DNA of 64,000 bases from Caulobacter sp. Root343 (GTDB taxonomy: Bacteria > Pseudomonadota > Alphaproteobacteria > Caulobacterales > Caulobacteraceae), in NCBI RefSeq assembly GCF_001425745.1, contig NZ_LMDF01000006.1, positions 62,001 to 126,000 on the forward strand. The letters run 5' to 3'. Positions 50,985-59,859 of this stretch are shown one piece after another; position 1 is the stretch's first letter; every line of letters starts with the position of its first letter. The notes below the pieces were generated by a model that saw nothing but the letters and a program-made list of their open reading frames with translations, was not told where the DNA came from and ran no database searches. A program made the translations under genes and the position numbers.

Positions 50985-51580
50985 GCCAGCTGCTTCGCCG
51001 TCAGCAGCGCCATGTGCCGCCGCAGCTGGGCGATGCTGCGGTCGAAGAAACCGATGTCGCGGTGGGTGCGGGCCTGCATGACCGCGCCCTCCATCGTCGT
51101 CAGGATGAACTCCGACAGGCCGCGCAGGTCGGTTCCTGGCGGCAAGTCGGCGTCCTTCAGGCAGCCCTCGATGGCGGTGGTCCATCTTCGAAAATTCTCC
51201 GCCAGCAACTCGCGCACCGGCGGGTCGGGCTCGTGCAGCTCCAGGGCCAGAGAGCCGATCGGACAGCCGTACAGGCACTCGCTCTCCAGCAGCGCCCGGC
51301 GATAGGCGTCGAGCAGGGCGAAGATCCGCTCGACCGGGTCCTCGACCCCGCGCCAGGCCGGGTCCAGCAGCATCTCCCGGATGCCGTCGCGGTACATCTC
51401 CAGCACCCCGACCAGCACGTCCTGCTTGCCGGGGAAGAAGTGGTAGAGGCTGCCGCTGTTGGCCTGCGAGCGCGAGAGGATGTCCGACACCGAGGTCGAG
51501 CCGTAGCCCTTGGCGGCGAACAGCTCCATCGCCGTCAGCAGGATGCGTCGCCGGGTGTCGAGCGGGTTCGAGGGGGCCAT
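50981..51580 (-). CDS. TetR-family regulator
   Basis: 199 residues. Helix-turn-helix 'RRRILLTAMELFAAKGYGST' then 'SVSDILSRSQANSGSLYHFF', and a C-terminal domain with 'ECLYGCPIGSLALEL', an AcuR/YcdC-like Cys-containing motif ('GCPIGSL'). It diverges from the START-domain gene, and three copies of a CTTGAA-type palindrome fill the intergenic region. Ligand unknown. Confidence 0.9.
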   Translation of the reverse strand: MAPSNPLDTRRRILLTAMELFAAKGYGSTSVSDILSRSQANSGSLYHFFPGKQDVLVGVLEMYRDGIREMLLDPAWRGVEDPVERIFALLDAYRRALLESECLYGCPIGSLALELHEPDPPVRELLAENFRRWTTAIEGCLKDADLPPGTDLRGLSEFILTTMEGAVMQARTHRDIGFFDRSIAQLRRHMALLTAKQLA

Positions 51581-51597
51581 GCCGCCTGCGTACCACG

Positions 51598-51667
51598 CTT
51601 GAATGATCAGTCAACTTTTCGCTTGAACGATCAATCAAGCCGTGTTTGGCTTGAATGGTCATTCAAG
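51598..51667. promoter_or_regulatory. Three TetR operator copies
   Basis: CTTGAATGATCAGTCAAC (51598-51615), CTTGAACGATCAATCAAG (51622-51639) and CTTGAATGGTCATTCAAG (51650-51667) are variants of one 18-bp palindrome. They lie between the TetR start (51580) and the divergent start (51683), spaced 24 and 28 bp apart. Confidence 0.75.
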
Positions 51668-51682
51668 GATCCTGGGGAGGGG

Positions 51683-52333
51683 ATGAAAATGTTGAAATCG
51701 ACTCTGATCGCAGCCGCCGCGCTGCTGGCCTTCGCCGGAACCGTCCAGGCGCAGCAGACGCGCAGCTGGAAGGATTTTCCCGGCGTCGCCAACACCAGCT
51801 ATGTCGACGCCGCCGGCCAGAAGGCGCTGCAGCTGTCGATGGACATCCCCGCTTCGCCGCACGCGGTGTTCGACGCCTTCGCCACCTCGGACGGCTTCAA
51901 AAGCTGGGCGGTGGCGGTGGCCCAGGTCGACCTGCGCACCGGCGGGTCGATCGAGTCGAGCTACGACCCGAAAGCCAAGATCGGCGATGCGAACAACATC
52001 AAGAACCAGATCGTCACCTTCATCCCCGACCACCTGCTGGTGATCCGCAACATCCAGGCTCCCGAGGGGTTCGCCGGCAAGGGCGAGTTCCAGAAGACGG
52101 TGACGGTGATCGAGTTCACGCCCATCGATGGCGGCCAGACCCGCGTGCGCCTGACCAACACCGGCTATGGCGACAGCCTCGAGGCTAGGACCGTGTTCGG
52201 CCACTTCGAGTGGGGCAACGCCTATACGCTGGCCGAGCTGAAGAAGCGGTTCGAGACCGGCGCGATCGACCGGACGAAAGGCGAGGGGGCGAAGAAGAAC
52301 GAGGCGGCCGACAAAGCGGTGACGGGGAAGTAG
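51683..52333 (+). CDS. Exported START/SRPBCC (AHSA1-like) protein, TetR-controlled
   Basis: 216 residues. A signal peptide is visible ('TLIAAAALLAFAGTVQAQQ'). The SRPBCC ligand-binding fold follows: 'DIPASPHAVFDAFATSDGFK', 'LVIRNIQAPEGFAG', 'VTVIEFTPIDGGQTRVRL' and 'WGNAYTLAELKKRF'. These domains bind hydrophobic ligands in a long pocket. GGGGAGGGG precedes the ATG. Three TetR operators sit just upstream, so it is probably the main target of the divergent regulator. Confidence 0.88.
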   Translation: MKMLKSTLIAAAALLAFAGTVQAQQTRSWKDFPGVANTSYVDAAGQKALQLSMDIPASPHAVFDAFATSDGFKSWAVAVAQVDLRTGGSIESSYDPKAKIGDANNIKNQIVTFIPDHLLVIRNIQAPEGFAGKGEFQKTVTVIEFTPIDGGQTRVRLTNTGYGDSLEARTVFGHFEWGNAYTLAELKKRFETGAIDRTKGEGAKKNEAADKAVTGK

Positions 52334-52339
52334 TTCGAA

Positions 52340-52479
52340 CTCTCCTCCCCCTCTGGGGGAGGGGGACCGGCGAACGCCGGTGGAGGGGCCCTGGGCATTT
52401 CAACCGCTCCACGCTTCGCGACCCCCTCCGTCTCGGCGCGTATTCGCGCCGATCCACCTCCCCCTAATGGGGAGGAGAG
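52340..52479 (+). repeat. Hairpin repeat family A, copy 4
   Basis: Same layout as at 11754. The terminal hairpin is CGGCGC-GTATTC-GCGCCG, a third compensated version of that stem. Confidence 0.85.
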
Positions 52480-52524
52480 ACGGACCTCATTGACACCCCT
52501 ACTTCCCCCCGCTCTCCTCGCCGC

Positions 52525-54546
52525 ATGGACTCCACCACCGCTCCGCCCGCCGTCAGCCTCGCCGCGGCGCTCGAACACGCCGAGCGGCTGCTGGAGACCG
52601 ATCCGCGCCTGGCCGCCGAGCAGGCGCGCGAGATCCTGAAGCTGGTCCCGCGCCACGCCGACACCACCCGCGTGCTGGCCGCGGCGCTGCGCCTTTCGGG
52701 CGATCCGCAAGCCGCGCTAGACACGGTCGCGCCCCTGGCCCAGGCCCTGCCGAACCTACCGCTGGCCCAGCTGGAGCTGGCCCTGTCGCTCGAGCAGCTG
52801 GGTCGCACCGCCGAGGCGGTCCAGGCCTTCGACCGGGCCAGCGCTCTTGAGCCCCGCCTGTCGGAAGCCTGGCGCGGCCTGTCCGAAAACCTGGCGCTGC
52901 TGGGGGATGAGGCCGGGGCCGAGAAGGCCCTGGCCCGGCAACTGCGCGCCTCGACCCGCGACCCGCTGCTGGTCGAGGCGGCGACCGCGCTGTCCGACAA
53001 CCGGCTGGGCGAGGCCGAGCGGCTGCTGCGCGAGCGGCTCAAGGCCGACGCCGGCGACGTCGCCGCCATCCGCATGCTGGCCGAGACCGGCGCGCGCTTG
53101 GGCCGCTACGCCGACGCGGAGAACCTGCTGACCCGCTGCCTCGAACTGGCCCCCAACTTCGCCGCCGCCCGCCACAACCTGGCGACCATGCTGTATCGCC
53201 AGAACAAGAACCTCGAGGCGTTGGCGGAGATCGAAAAACTCACCGCCAAGGACGCGCGGCATCCCGGCTACGCCAATCTCTACGCCGCCATCCTGGCGCG
53301 GCTGGGCGAGTACGACCGGGCGATCGCCGTCTACGACCGGGTGCTGGCCGACTATCCCAACCAGCCGAAGGGCTGGATGAGCTATGGCCACGCGCTGAAG
53401 ACGGTGGGCCGTCAGGCCGACAGCGTCGCGGCCTATCGCAAGGCCCTCGACCTCGCGCCGACCCTGGGCGAGGTCTGGTGGAGCCTGGCCAACCTCAAGA
53501 CCGTCAGGTTCACCGACGCGGACCTCGCCGCCATGACCACCGCGCTGGACGCTCCGGACCTGTCCGACGACGACCGCCTGCATCTGCGCTACGCCCTGGG
53601 CAAGGCGCATGAGGACGCCGAGCTCTGGGACGCGGCGTTCGAGCACTATGCGGCGGGCGCGGCGATCCGCCGGAAGCAGCTGGACTACGATCCGGAAGAG
53701 AACGCCTCCGACACCGCCCGCACCAAGGCGGTGTTCACGCCGGCCCTGCTGGCCGCGCGGGCGGGGCAGGGCTGCCCGGCTCCGGACCCGATTTTCATCG
53801 TCGGCCTGCCGCGCTCGGGCTCGACCCTGGTCGAGCAGATCCTGGCCAGCCACTCGATGGTCGAGGGCACCATGGAGCTGCCCGACCTGATCGTCATGGC
53901 CCGGCGCCTGGGTGGCAAGACCGCCACCCGCGCCGAGTCGACCTATCCGGAATCGCTGGCCGAGCTGTCCGCTGAGGACGTGAAGGCCCTGGGCGAGGAG
54001 TTCCTGGAGCGCACGCGCATCCAGCGGAAATCGGGCAAGCCGTTCTTCATCGACAAGATGCCCAACAACTTCGCCCACGCCGGCCTGATCCACCTGATCC
54101 TGCCCAACGCCAAGATCATCGACGCTCGCCGCCATCCGCTGGGCTGCTGCTTTTCGGGCTTCAAGCAGCACTTCGCCCGCGGGCAGGGGTTCAGCTACGA
54201 CCTGACCGACATCGGCCGCTACTATGCCGACTACGTCGCGCTGATGGCCCATTTCGACACGGTGCTGCCGGGCCGGGTGCACCGGGTGATCTACGAGGCG
54301 ATGATCGCCGATCCGGAACGCGAGATCCGGGCCCTGCTGGACCACTGCGGCCTGCCGTTCGAGCCGGCCTGCCTGTCGCCGCACGAGAACGACCGCGCCG
54401 TGCGCACCGCCAGTTCCGAACAAGTCCGCCGCCCGATCTTCAAGGACGCGGTCGAGCACTGGCAGAAATTCGAATCACATCTAGACCCGCTCAAGCAGGC
54501 ATTGGGTCCTGTGTTGGACGCTTATCCGGACGCGCCCGTTATTTGA
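52525..54546 (+). CDS. TPR-repeat sulfotransferase
   Basis: 673 residues. Residues 1-400 are tetratricopeptide repeats ('AEDLLTRCLELAPNFAAARH'-like units, 'YDRAIAVYDRVLADYPNQPK'). The C-terminal third is a PAPS-dependent sulfotransferase: 5'-phosphosulfate loop 'FIVGLPRSGSTLVEQILASH', 'FIDKMPNNFAHAGLIHLILP' and 3'-phosphate block 'ARRHPLGCCFSGFKQHF'. This bacterial fusion family has cytosolic members with little-known substrates, possibly proteins or glycans. It is a single-gene unit. Confidence 0.88.
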   Translation: MDSTTAPPAVSLAAALEHAERLLETDPRLAAEQAREILKLVPRHADTTRVLAAALRLSGDPQAALDTVAPLAQALPNLPLAQLELALSLEQLGRTAEAVQAFDRASALEPRLSEAWRGLSENLALLGDEAGAEKALARQLRASTRDPLLVEAATALSDNRLGEAERLLRERLKADAGDVAAIRMLAETGARLGRYADAENLLTRCLELAPNFAAARHNLATMLYRQNKNLEALAEIEKLTAKDARHPGYANLYAAILARLGEYDRAIAVYDRVLADYPNQPKGWMSYGHALKTVGRQADSVAAYRKALDLAPTLGEVWWSLANLKTVRFTDADLAAMTTALDAPDLSDDDRLHLRYALGKAHEDAELWDAAFEHYAAGAAIRRKQLDYDPEENASDTARTKAVFTPALLAARAGQGCPAPDPIFIVGLPRSGSTLVEQILASHSMVEGTMELPDLIVMARRLGGKTATRAESTYPESLAELSAEDVKALGEEFLERTRIQRKSGKPFFIDKMPNNFAHAGLIHLILPNAKIIDARRHPLGCCFSGFKQHFARGQGFSYDLTDIGRYYADYVALMAHFDTVLPGRVHRVIYEAMIADPEREIRALLDHCGLPFEPACLSPHENDRAVRTASSEQVRRPIFKDAVEHWQKFESHLDPLKQALGPVLDAYPDAPVI

Positions 54547-54676
54547 CCAACTGCTCCGGACCTTGCCATTTCTGCAACACTCACAGGAATTGGCGGCAAA
54601 CCGAAAATTCAACCTTGCCGGGACGTTAGGCGCAGGCCGAACATCGTTCCATCAGAACGGTAAGGGGAGCGACTGT

Positions 54677-57043
54677 ATGTCGTCGGGATCAGTTCGACTG
54701 AAGAAGGCCGGCGTCTGCTCCGCCGCCCTGTTGGCTTCCACCATGTTCACCAGCGTCGCCTACGCCCAAGCGCAGGCGAACCAGAACACCGCCCTCGAAG
54801 AGGTGGTGGTCACGGCCCAGAAGCGCAGTGAAAATCTGCAGGACGTGCCGGTCAGCATCCAGGCGCTGGGCGGCGAGAAGCTGGAACAGCTGCAGGTCAG
54901 CGCGTTCGTCGACTATGTGAAATACCTGCCCAGCGTCTCGTTCACGACCTCGGGCCCGGGTTTTGGCCAGGTCTATATGCGCGGCGTGGCCAGCGGCGGC
55001 GACGGCAACCACTCCGGTTCGCTGCCCAGCGTCGGCGTCTATCTGGACGAACAGCCGGTCACCACCATCCAGGGCGCGCTGGACATCCACGTCTACGACG
55101 TCGCTCGGGTCGAGGCTCTGGCCGGTCCGCAAGGCACGCTGTACGGCGCCAGCTCCCAGGCCGGCACGTTGCGGATCATCACCAACAAGCCCTCGACCGC
55201 CGGCTACGCGGCCGGCGTCGACCTGGAGCTGAACCAGGTCGACCACGGCGGGACCGGCCACACGCTGGAAGGCTTCGTCAACATCCCGCTGTCCGACAAG
55301 ATCGCCGTCCGCATGGTCGGCTGGGACGTGCGCGATGCCGGCTATATCGACAACGTGGCGGGCTCGCGCACCTATAACCGCGGCGACACCGACCCGACCA
55401 ACGACTACACGATCTACAACAAGGCCCGGGTCCGCGACGACTACAACACCGTCTACACGCAAGGCGGCCGCGCGGCCCTGCGGATCGAGCTGGACGACAA
55501 CTGGGTGATCACGCCCACGGTCATGGGTCAGGTGCAGAAGTCCGGCGGCCTGTTCGCCTTCGACCCCAAGGTCGGCGACCTGAAGGTCACCCACTTCTAT
55601 CCGGAAAGCTCGAAGGACAAGTGGGTCCAGGCGGCGATGACCATCGAGGGCCAGGTGGCCAATCTCGACGTCACCTATTCGGGCTCGTACCTGAAGCGCA
55701 ACGACGTCACCAACCAGGACTACACCGACTACTCGTACTTCTACGATCAGGTCGGCTACGGCTTCTACTGGACCGACAACGCCGGCAACCTGGTCAATCC
55801 CTCGCAGTACATCCAGGGCAAGGACCGCTACCGCAAGGAAAGCCACGAGATCCGCATCGCCTCGCCGCAGGACCAGCGGTTCCGGTTCGTGGTCGGCGGC
55901 TTCTACCAGAAGCAGAAGCACGGCATCTTCCAGAACTACAAGATCGACGGCCTGGGCAGCGACCTGTCGGTGCCCGGCTATACGGGCACGGTCTGGCTGA
56001 CCAAGCAGAACCGCGTCGACCGCGACAAGGCCGTGTTCGGCCAGGCCGAGTTCGACATCACCGACAAGCTGATGCTGACCGCCGGCATCCGCTTCTTCAA
56101 GGCCCACAACACCCTGGTCGGCTTCTACGGCTATGGCGCGGGCTACGGCTCGACCGGCGAGAAGGCCTGTTTCAAGGGACCGGTGGTGGCGGGCTCGCCC
56201 TGCACCAACCTCGACAAGGGCGTGACCGACAAGGGCAACTCGCCGAAGGTGACGCTGACCTACAAGATCGACGGCGACAAGCTGATCTACGCCACCTACT
56301 CCAAGGGCTTCCGGCCCGGCGGCATCAACCGCCGCAGCACCCTGCCGCCCTACCACGCCGACTATCTGAAGAACTACGAGGCCGGCTGGAAGACCACCTG
56401 GCTCGACAACAGCTTCCGCTGGAACGGCGCGGTGTTCATGGAGGACTGGTCGGGCTTCCAGTTCTCGATCCTGGGCGCCAACGGCCTGACCGAGATCAAG
56501 AACGCCAACGAGGCCCGCATCAAGGGCGTCGAAAGCGACGTCACCTGGGTCCCGATCCACGGCCTGACGTTCAACGCCTCGGCCGCCTATACCGACGCCA
56601 AGCTGACCGCCAACTATTGCGGCTTCACCGACGCGGCGGGCAATCCGGTCACGACCTGCGCGACGCCGCAGGCGCCGGACGGCACCGTCCTGCCCATCAC
56701 CCCGAAGTTCAAGGCCAACCTGACGGCGCGCTACGACTTCAGCTGGGGCGACTGGGACAGCTACGTGCAGGGTTCGGTCGTCGGCCAGACCAGCAACTGG
56801 ACCGACCTGCGGATCGTCGAGCGCGGGATCATCGGCAAGCAGAAGGGCTACCAGACCACCGACATCTCGACCGGGATGAGCAAGGATGGCCTGTCGCTGT
56901 CGCTCTACATGAAGAACGTGTTCGACAAGCGGGCCAGCCTGAACCGCTACGCCGAATGCGCCGAGAGCGTCTGCGGAACCCAGTACTACATCGTCCCGAA
57001 CCAGCCCCGCACGCTCGGGATCAGGCTCGGGAAGAACTTCTAG
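54677..57043 (+). CDS. TonB-dependent outer-membrane receptor
   Basis: 788 residues. Signal 'VCSAALLASTMFTSVAYAQA', then 'LEEVVVTAQKRSENLQDVPV' and a plug with 'GPQGTLYGASSQAGTLRII'. The barrel ends 'QPRTLGIRLGKNF'. AAGGGGAG precedes the ATG at 54677; an earlier in-frame start lacks a ribosome site and adds no signal-like residues. A terminator follows. Ligand unknown. Confidence 0.92.
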   Translation: MSSGSVRLKKAGVCSAALLASTMFTSVAYAQAQANQNTALEEVVVTAQKRSENLQDVPVSIQALGGEKLEQLQVSAFVDYVKYLPSVSFTTSGPGFGQVYMRGVASGGDGNHSGSLPSVGVYLDEQPVTTIQGALDIHVYDVARVEALAGPQGTLYGASSQAGTLRIITNKPSTAGYAAGVDLELNQVDHGGTGHTLEGFVNIPLSDKIAVRMVGWDVRDAGYIDNVAGSRTYNRGDTDPTNDYTIYNKARVRDDYNTVYTQGGRAALRIELDDNWVITPTVMGQVQKSGGLFAFDPKVGDLKVTHFYPESSKDKWVQAAMTIEGQVANLDVTYSGSYLKRNDVTNQDYTDYSYFYDQVGYGFYWTDNAGNLVNPSQYIQGKDRYRKESHEIRIASPQDQRFRFVVGGFYQKQKHGIFQNYKIDGLGSDLSVPGYTGTVWLTKQNRVDRDKAVFGQAEFDITDKLMLTAGIRFFKAHNTLVGFYGYGAGYGSTGEKACFKGPVVAGSPCTNLDKGVTDKGNSPKVTLTYKIDGDKLIYATYSKGFRPGGINRRSTLPPYHADYLKNYEAGWKTTWLDNSFRWNGAVFMEDWSGFQFSILGANGLTEIKNANEARIKGVESDVTWVPIHGLTFNASAAYTDAKLTANYCGFTDAAGNPVTTCATPQAPDGTVLPITPKFKANLTARYDFSWGDWDSYVQGSVVGQTSNWTDLRIVERGIIGKQKGYQTTDISTGMSKDGLSLSLYMKNVFDKRASLNRYAECAESVCGTQYYIVPNQPRTLGIRLGKNF

Positions 57044-57063
57044 GTTTCGAGTTCGAGAGAGAG

Positions 57064-57090
57064 GGGCGGTCCGGTCGGGCCGCCCTTTTT
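57064..57090 (+). terminator. Intrinsic terminator after the TonB receptor
   Basis: GGGCGG (57064-57069) pairs with CCGCCC (57080-57085), with extra CCG/CGG pairing inside, followed by five T and CTTTT. Confidence 0.85.
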
Positions 57091-57103
57091 CTTTTCCTTT
57101 CCC

Positions 57104-57234
57104 CCGACCTCCCCGGCGAACGCCGGGGTCCAGATTCATCCGGAGCGCCAGACGTTGATGCGCCTTTCCGCCGAGTCCGGACTTGCTCGCCTTCGGGGTT
57201 CGATCTGGGCCCCGGCTTTCGCCGGGGAGGTCGG
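57104..57234. repeat. Hairpin repeat family C, copy 2
   Basis: 131 bp with inverted ends CCGACCTCCCCGGCGAA and TTCGCCGGGGAGGTCGG. It ends 8 bp before the permease start and so contributes its leader. Confidence 0.85.
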
Positions 57235-57242
57235 ACTTTGAT

Positions 57243-58568
57243 ATGAGTTCCAAGCTGAAAACCTCCAGCTCCAGACCCCTCGGCGTATGGATGTGCGCGG
57301 CGCTGGTCGTGGGCAACATGATCGGCTCGGGCGTCTTCATGCTGCCCGCCTCGCTGGCGCCCTACGGCTGGAACGCGGTGATCGCCTGGCTGCTGACCAT
57401 CGGCGGGGCCCTGTGCCTGGCCTATGTGTTCGCCCGCCTGGCCCAGGCCTTTCCGCGCGCCGGCGGGCCGTTCGCCTATACCGAGGAGGCGTTCGGCCGC
57501 GTGGCCGGCTTCATGGTCGCCTGGGCCTACTGGATCTCGGTCTGGGTCTCCAACGCCGCCCTGGCCATCGCGGCGGTCAGCTATTTCAGCGTCTTCGCGC
57601 CCGCGCTGGCCAAGACCCAGGGCCTGGCCGCCCTGCTGACCGTGGCGGTCGTCTGGATCGCCACCGCCATCAACTGCGCCGGCGCCCGCACCGCCGGCTG
57701 GACCCAGGTGGTGACCACCGTCCTGAAGCTGGTCCCGTTGGTCGCCGTCGCCGGCCTGGCCGCCAGCGTGCTGCTGCACAAGGGCCCGGCGGCCGTCATG
57801 CCGTTCCACACCTCGGCCCTGTCGGGAAGCGCGATCACCGCCGCCGCGGCCCTGACCTTGTGGGCGCTGCTGGGCGTGGAGACCGCGACCATCCCGGCCG
57901 ACAAGGTCGTCGACCCGGTTCGCACCATCCCGCGCGCTACCCTGGCCGGCACCGCCTTCGCCGGCCTCATCTACCTGCTGGTCTCGTCGGGCGTGCTGCT
58001 GCTGACGCCCGCCTCGGTGCTGACCGGTTCGAACGCGCCGTTCGTCGACTTCGTGGCCTTCCACGCCCGCGGCGACTTCAGCCTGGTCCTGGCCGCCTTC
58101 GCCGCGATCAGCGCCCTGGGCGCCCTGAACGGCTGGGTGCTGATCCAGGGCGAGATGCCCGCCGCCATGGCCCGCGAGGGCGTGTTCCCCGCCTGGTTCG
58201 GAAAGCTGTCGGCCAACGGCGCGCCGGTCCGCGCCCAGCTGGTCTCCAGCGGACTGGTGACCGTCCTGGTGCTGATGAACTACGCCAAGTCGCTGGCCGA
58301 CACCTTCACCTTCATGGCCCTGCTGGCCACGGCCGCGACCCTGTTCGCCTATCTGTTCTGCTCGCTGGCGGTGCTGCGCCTGCAGGCCCAGGGCCGCATG
58401 GATCGCTCGAAGGCCCTCAGCGTCGTCGCCGCGATCGGCGCGGCCTATTCGATCTGGACCTTCTACGGCGCGGGCTGGTCGGTGACCTTCTGGGGCGTCG
58501 TGCTGATGGTCGCCGGCGCGCCTGTCTATCTGCTGGTGAGGAAGATCGCCCGCGCCGACAGGATCTGA
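57243..58568 (+). CDS. APC-family amino acid/polyamine permease
   Basis: 441 residues with about 12 hydrophobic segments. The first is typical of APC carriers: 'VVGNMIGSGVFMLPASLAPY', with the GSG ligand-binding break. 'VETATIPADKVVDPVRTIPR' is close to AdiC-type transporters of cationic amino acids or agmatine. Substrate is inferred only. No partner decarboxylase is near. Confidence 0.88.
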   Translation: MSSKLKTSSSRPLGVWMCAALVVGNMIGSGVFMLPASLAPYGWNAVIAWLLTIGGALCLAYVFARLAQAFPRAGGPFAYTEEAFGRVAGFMVAWAYWISVWVSNAALAIAAVSYFSVFAPALAKTQGLAALLTVAVVWIATAINCAGARTAGWTQVVTTVLKLVPLVAVAGLAASVLLHKGPAAVMPFHTSALSGSAITAAAALTLWALLGVETATIPADKVVDPVRTIPRATLAGTAFAGLIYLLVSSGVLLLTPASVLTGSNAPFVDFVAFHARGDFSLVLAAFAAISALGALNGWVLIQGEMPAAMAREGVFPAWFGKLSANGAPVRAQLVSSGLVTVLVLMNYAKSLADTFTFMALLATAATLFAYLFCSLAVLRLQAQGRMDRSKALSVVAAIGAAYSIWTFYGAGWSVTFWGVVLMVAGAPVYLLVRKIARADRI

Positions 58569-58610
58569 TCAGGTGAAGAACCGCACATCCAAACTTGGCC
58601 CGGCTCATGC

Positions 58611-58640
58611 ATTGTGCATCGCAGCGCAATTTGATTGTGC
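58611..58640. promoter_or_regulatory. Alternating inverted arms upstream of the small DUF2188-like gene
   Basis: ATTGTGC (58611-58617), GCGCAAT (58624-58630) and ATTGTGC (58634-58640) form overlapping inverted repeats 66-95 bp before the start at 58706. Either pairing is possible, as an operator or in RNA. Confidence 0.4.
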
Positions 58641-58705
58641 GATAGCGAAACAACTGTCATGTCAGCGTGGTTAGTCTCACGTTGAGTACGTCCAAGGAGG
58701 TCGCC

Positions 58706-58942
58706 ATGACCGAGAATCACTACTACGTCCGCCCGGTCTCCGGCGTGTGGCATGTGACCTGGAACGACTCGGCCGAGCTGATCGGCTGCTATTCCTCGCA
58801 GCACGAGGCCGAGGCCCTGGCGCAGTTGCTCGCGCGCCACATGCGCGAGCAAGGTCGCAAGGGCCAGGTCCATGTGTTCGAACCCGAGGTCAGAACGCCT
58901 TCTTGGGGCCGCAATCGTGCGGCTCACCAGGCGGCGGCGTAG
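58706..58942 (+). CDS. Small DUF2188-like protein
   Basis: 78 residues: 'YYVRPVSGVWHVTWNDSAEL' strands, a helix 'QHEAEALAQLLARHMREQGR' and 'GQVHVFEPE', the layout of DUF2188 domains. AAGGAGG lies seven bases before the ATG, a strong site. Function unknown. Family members are often abundant small cytosolic proteins. Confidence 0.8.
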   Translation: MTENHYYVRPVSGVWHVTWNDSAELIGCYSSQHEAEALAQLLARHMREQGRKGQVHVFEPEVRTPSWGRNRAAHQAAA

Positions 58943-58990
58943 AGTTTTGCGAATCGAGCGCGGCGGTCGTCGCGCTCTCCCCTAGGGGGC

Positions 58991-59100
58991 GTCCGGTCTT
59001 CTCGGCGAAAGCCGGTTTGAAGCGCTGGGGTGGTGGGATTGGCGCTGCAACGACAGCGCGCCCCCGCGTCATCTTTCCAGGCTACGCTGGGAAGACCGGA
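58991..59100. repeat. Hairpin repeat family G
   Basis: Imperfect inverted ends GTCCGGTCTTCTCGGCG and GCTGGGAAGACCGGA with an internal CGCTG...CAGCG stem. It fills the gap between the DUF2188-like gene and the convergent TetR gene. Confidence 0.6.
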
Positions 59101-59117
59101 GTTTCCTCAATCAGACG

Positions 59118-59705
59118 TCAGGGCAGCCAGCCCTCCAGCGCGCGGGCGATGATCCGCGTCGCCTCGTCCGGGCCGAAGGTCGCCGGATCCAGGCACAGTT
59201 CCAGCCATAGTCCGTCCACGGTCGCTGTCAGGGCGATGGCGGCCAGGCGCGTGTCGCGCGCGCCGGCGGCGGCCAGCAAGGTCTCGAGCCGGGCGCGAAA
59301 CGCGGCATAGGACGCCGCGTGGATCGCCGCGATGCGTGGTTTGGTCTTGACCAGGCTCCAGAACCCGATCCAGGCGGCCAGCAAGCGCGGGTCCAGCACC
59401 GGCGGCGCGAAGCTGGCGGTCAGATAGGCCAGCAGGCGCTCGCGCGGGTCGGCGCCGACGGTCTCGACCGCCGCATCCAGCGCCGTGTCGATCCGCTGGC
59501 CAACGGCCTCGTAGGCGGCGGTGATCAGCTCGTCGACCCCCTCGAAATAGTGGCGCAGGAGGCCCGGCGAGACGCCGGCTTCGGCGCAGATGGCCCGCAC
59601 CGAGGTCCCCGCCACGCCCTCGCGGGCCAGCACGGTCTCGGCGGCGGCCACCAGGGTCTGGCGGCGAACGTCGGGGGCTTCGCGGGTGAAGGCGGCGCGG
59701 GTCAT
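59118..59705 (-). CDS. TetR-family regulator, BetI-like
   Basis: 195 residues. HTH 'TLVAAAETVLAREGVAGTSV' and 'AEAGVSPGLLRHYFEGVDEL'; the C-terminal half resembles BetI ('LAAWIGFWSLVKTKPRIAAI'). It lies downstream of the Rieske oxygenase gene on the same strand. BetI relatives respond to choline or betaine-type ligands; whether that holds here is unknown. ATG at 59705 preferred to an upstream non-ATG codon. Confidence 0.88.
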   Translation of the reverse strand: MTRAAFTREAPDVRRQTLVAAAETVLAREGVAGTSVRAICAEAGVSPGLLRHYFEGVDELITAAYEAVGQRIDTALDAAVETVGADPRERLLAYLTASFAPPVLDPRLLAAWIGFWSLVKTKPRIAAIHAASYAAFRARLETLLAAAGARDTRLAAIALTATVDGLWLELCLDPATFGPDEATRIIARALEGWLP

Positions 59706-59733
59706 CGGGCCGAGTTTCGAGCAAAACAAACCG

Positions 59734-59834
59734 TGTCATCCCGGAAGCGCGTAGCGCTGTCCGGGACCCAGGGGCCGGCGCAGTGCGGTTGCCCCTGGGT
59801 CCCGGCTCTCCGCTTCGCTGCGGCCGGGATGACA
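59734..59834. repeat. Palindromic repeat family D, copy 1
   Basis: 101 bp with exact inverted ends TGTCATCCCGG and CCGGGATGACA. It lies between the TetR and Rieske genes. A second copy is at 62844. Confidence 0.85.
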
Positions 59835-59859
59835 CCGGGAGTTCGCGGAGGAAAGCCAG

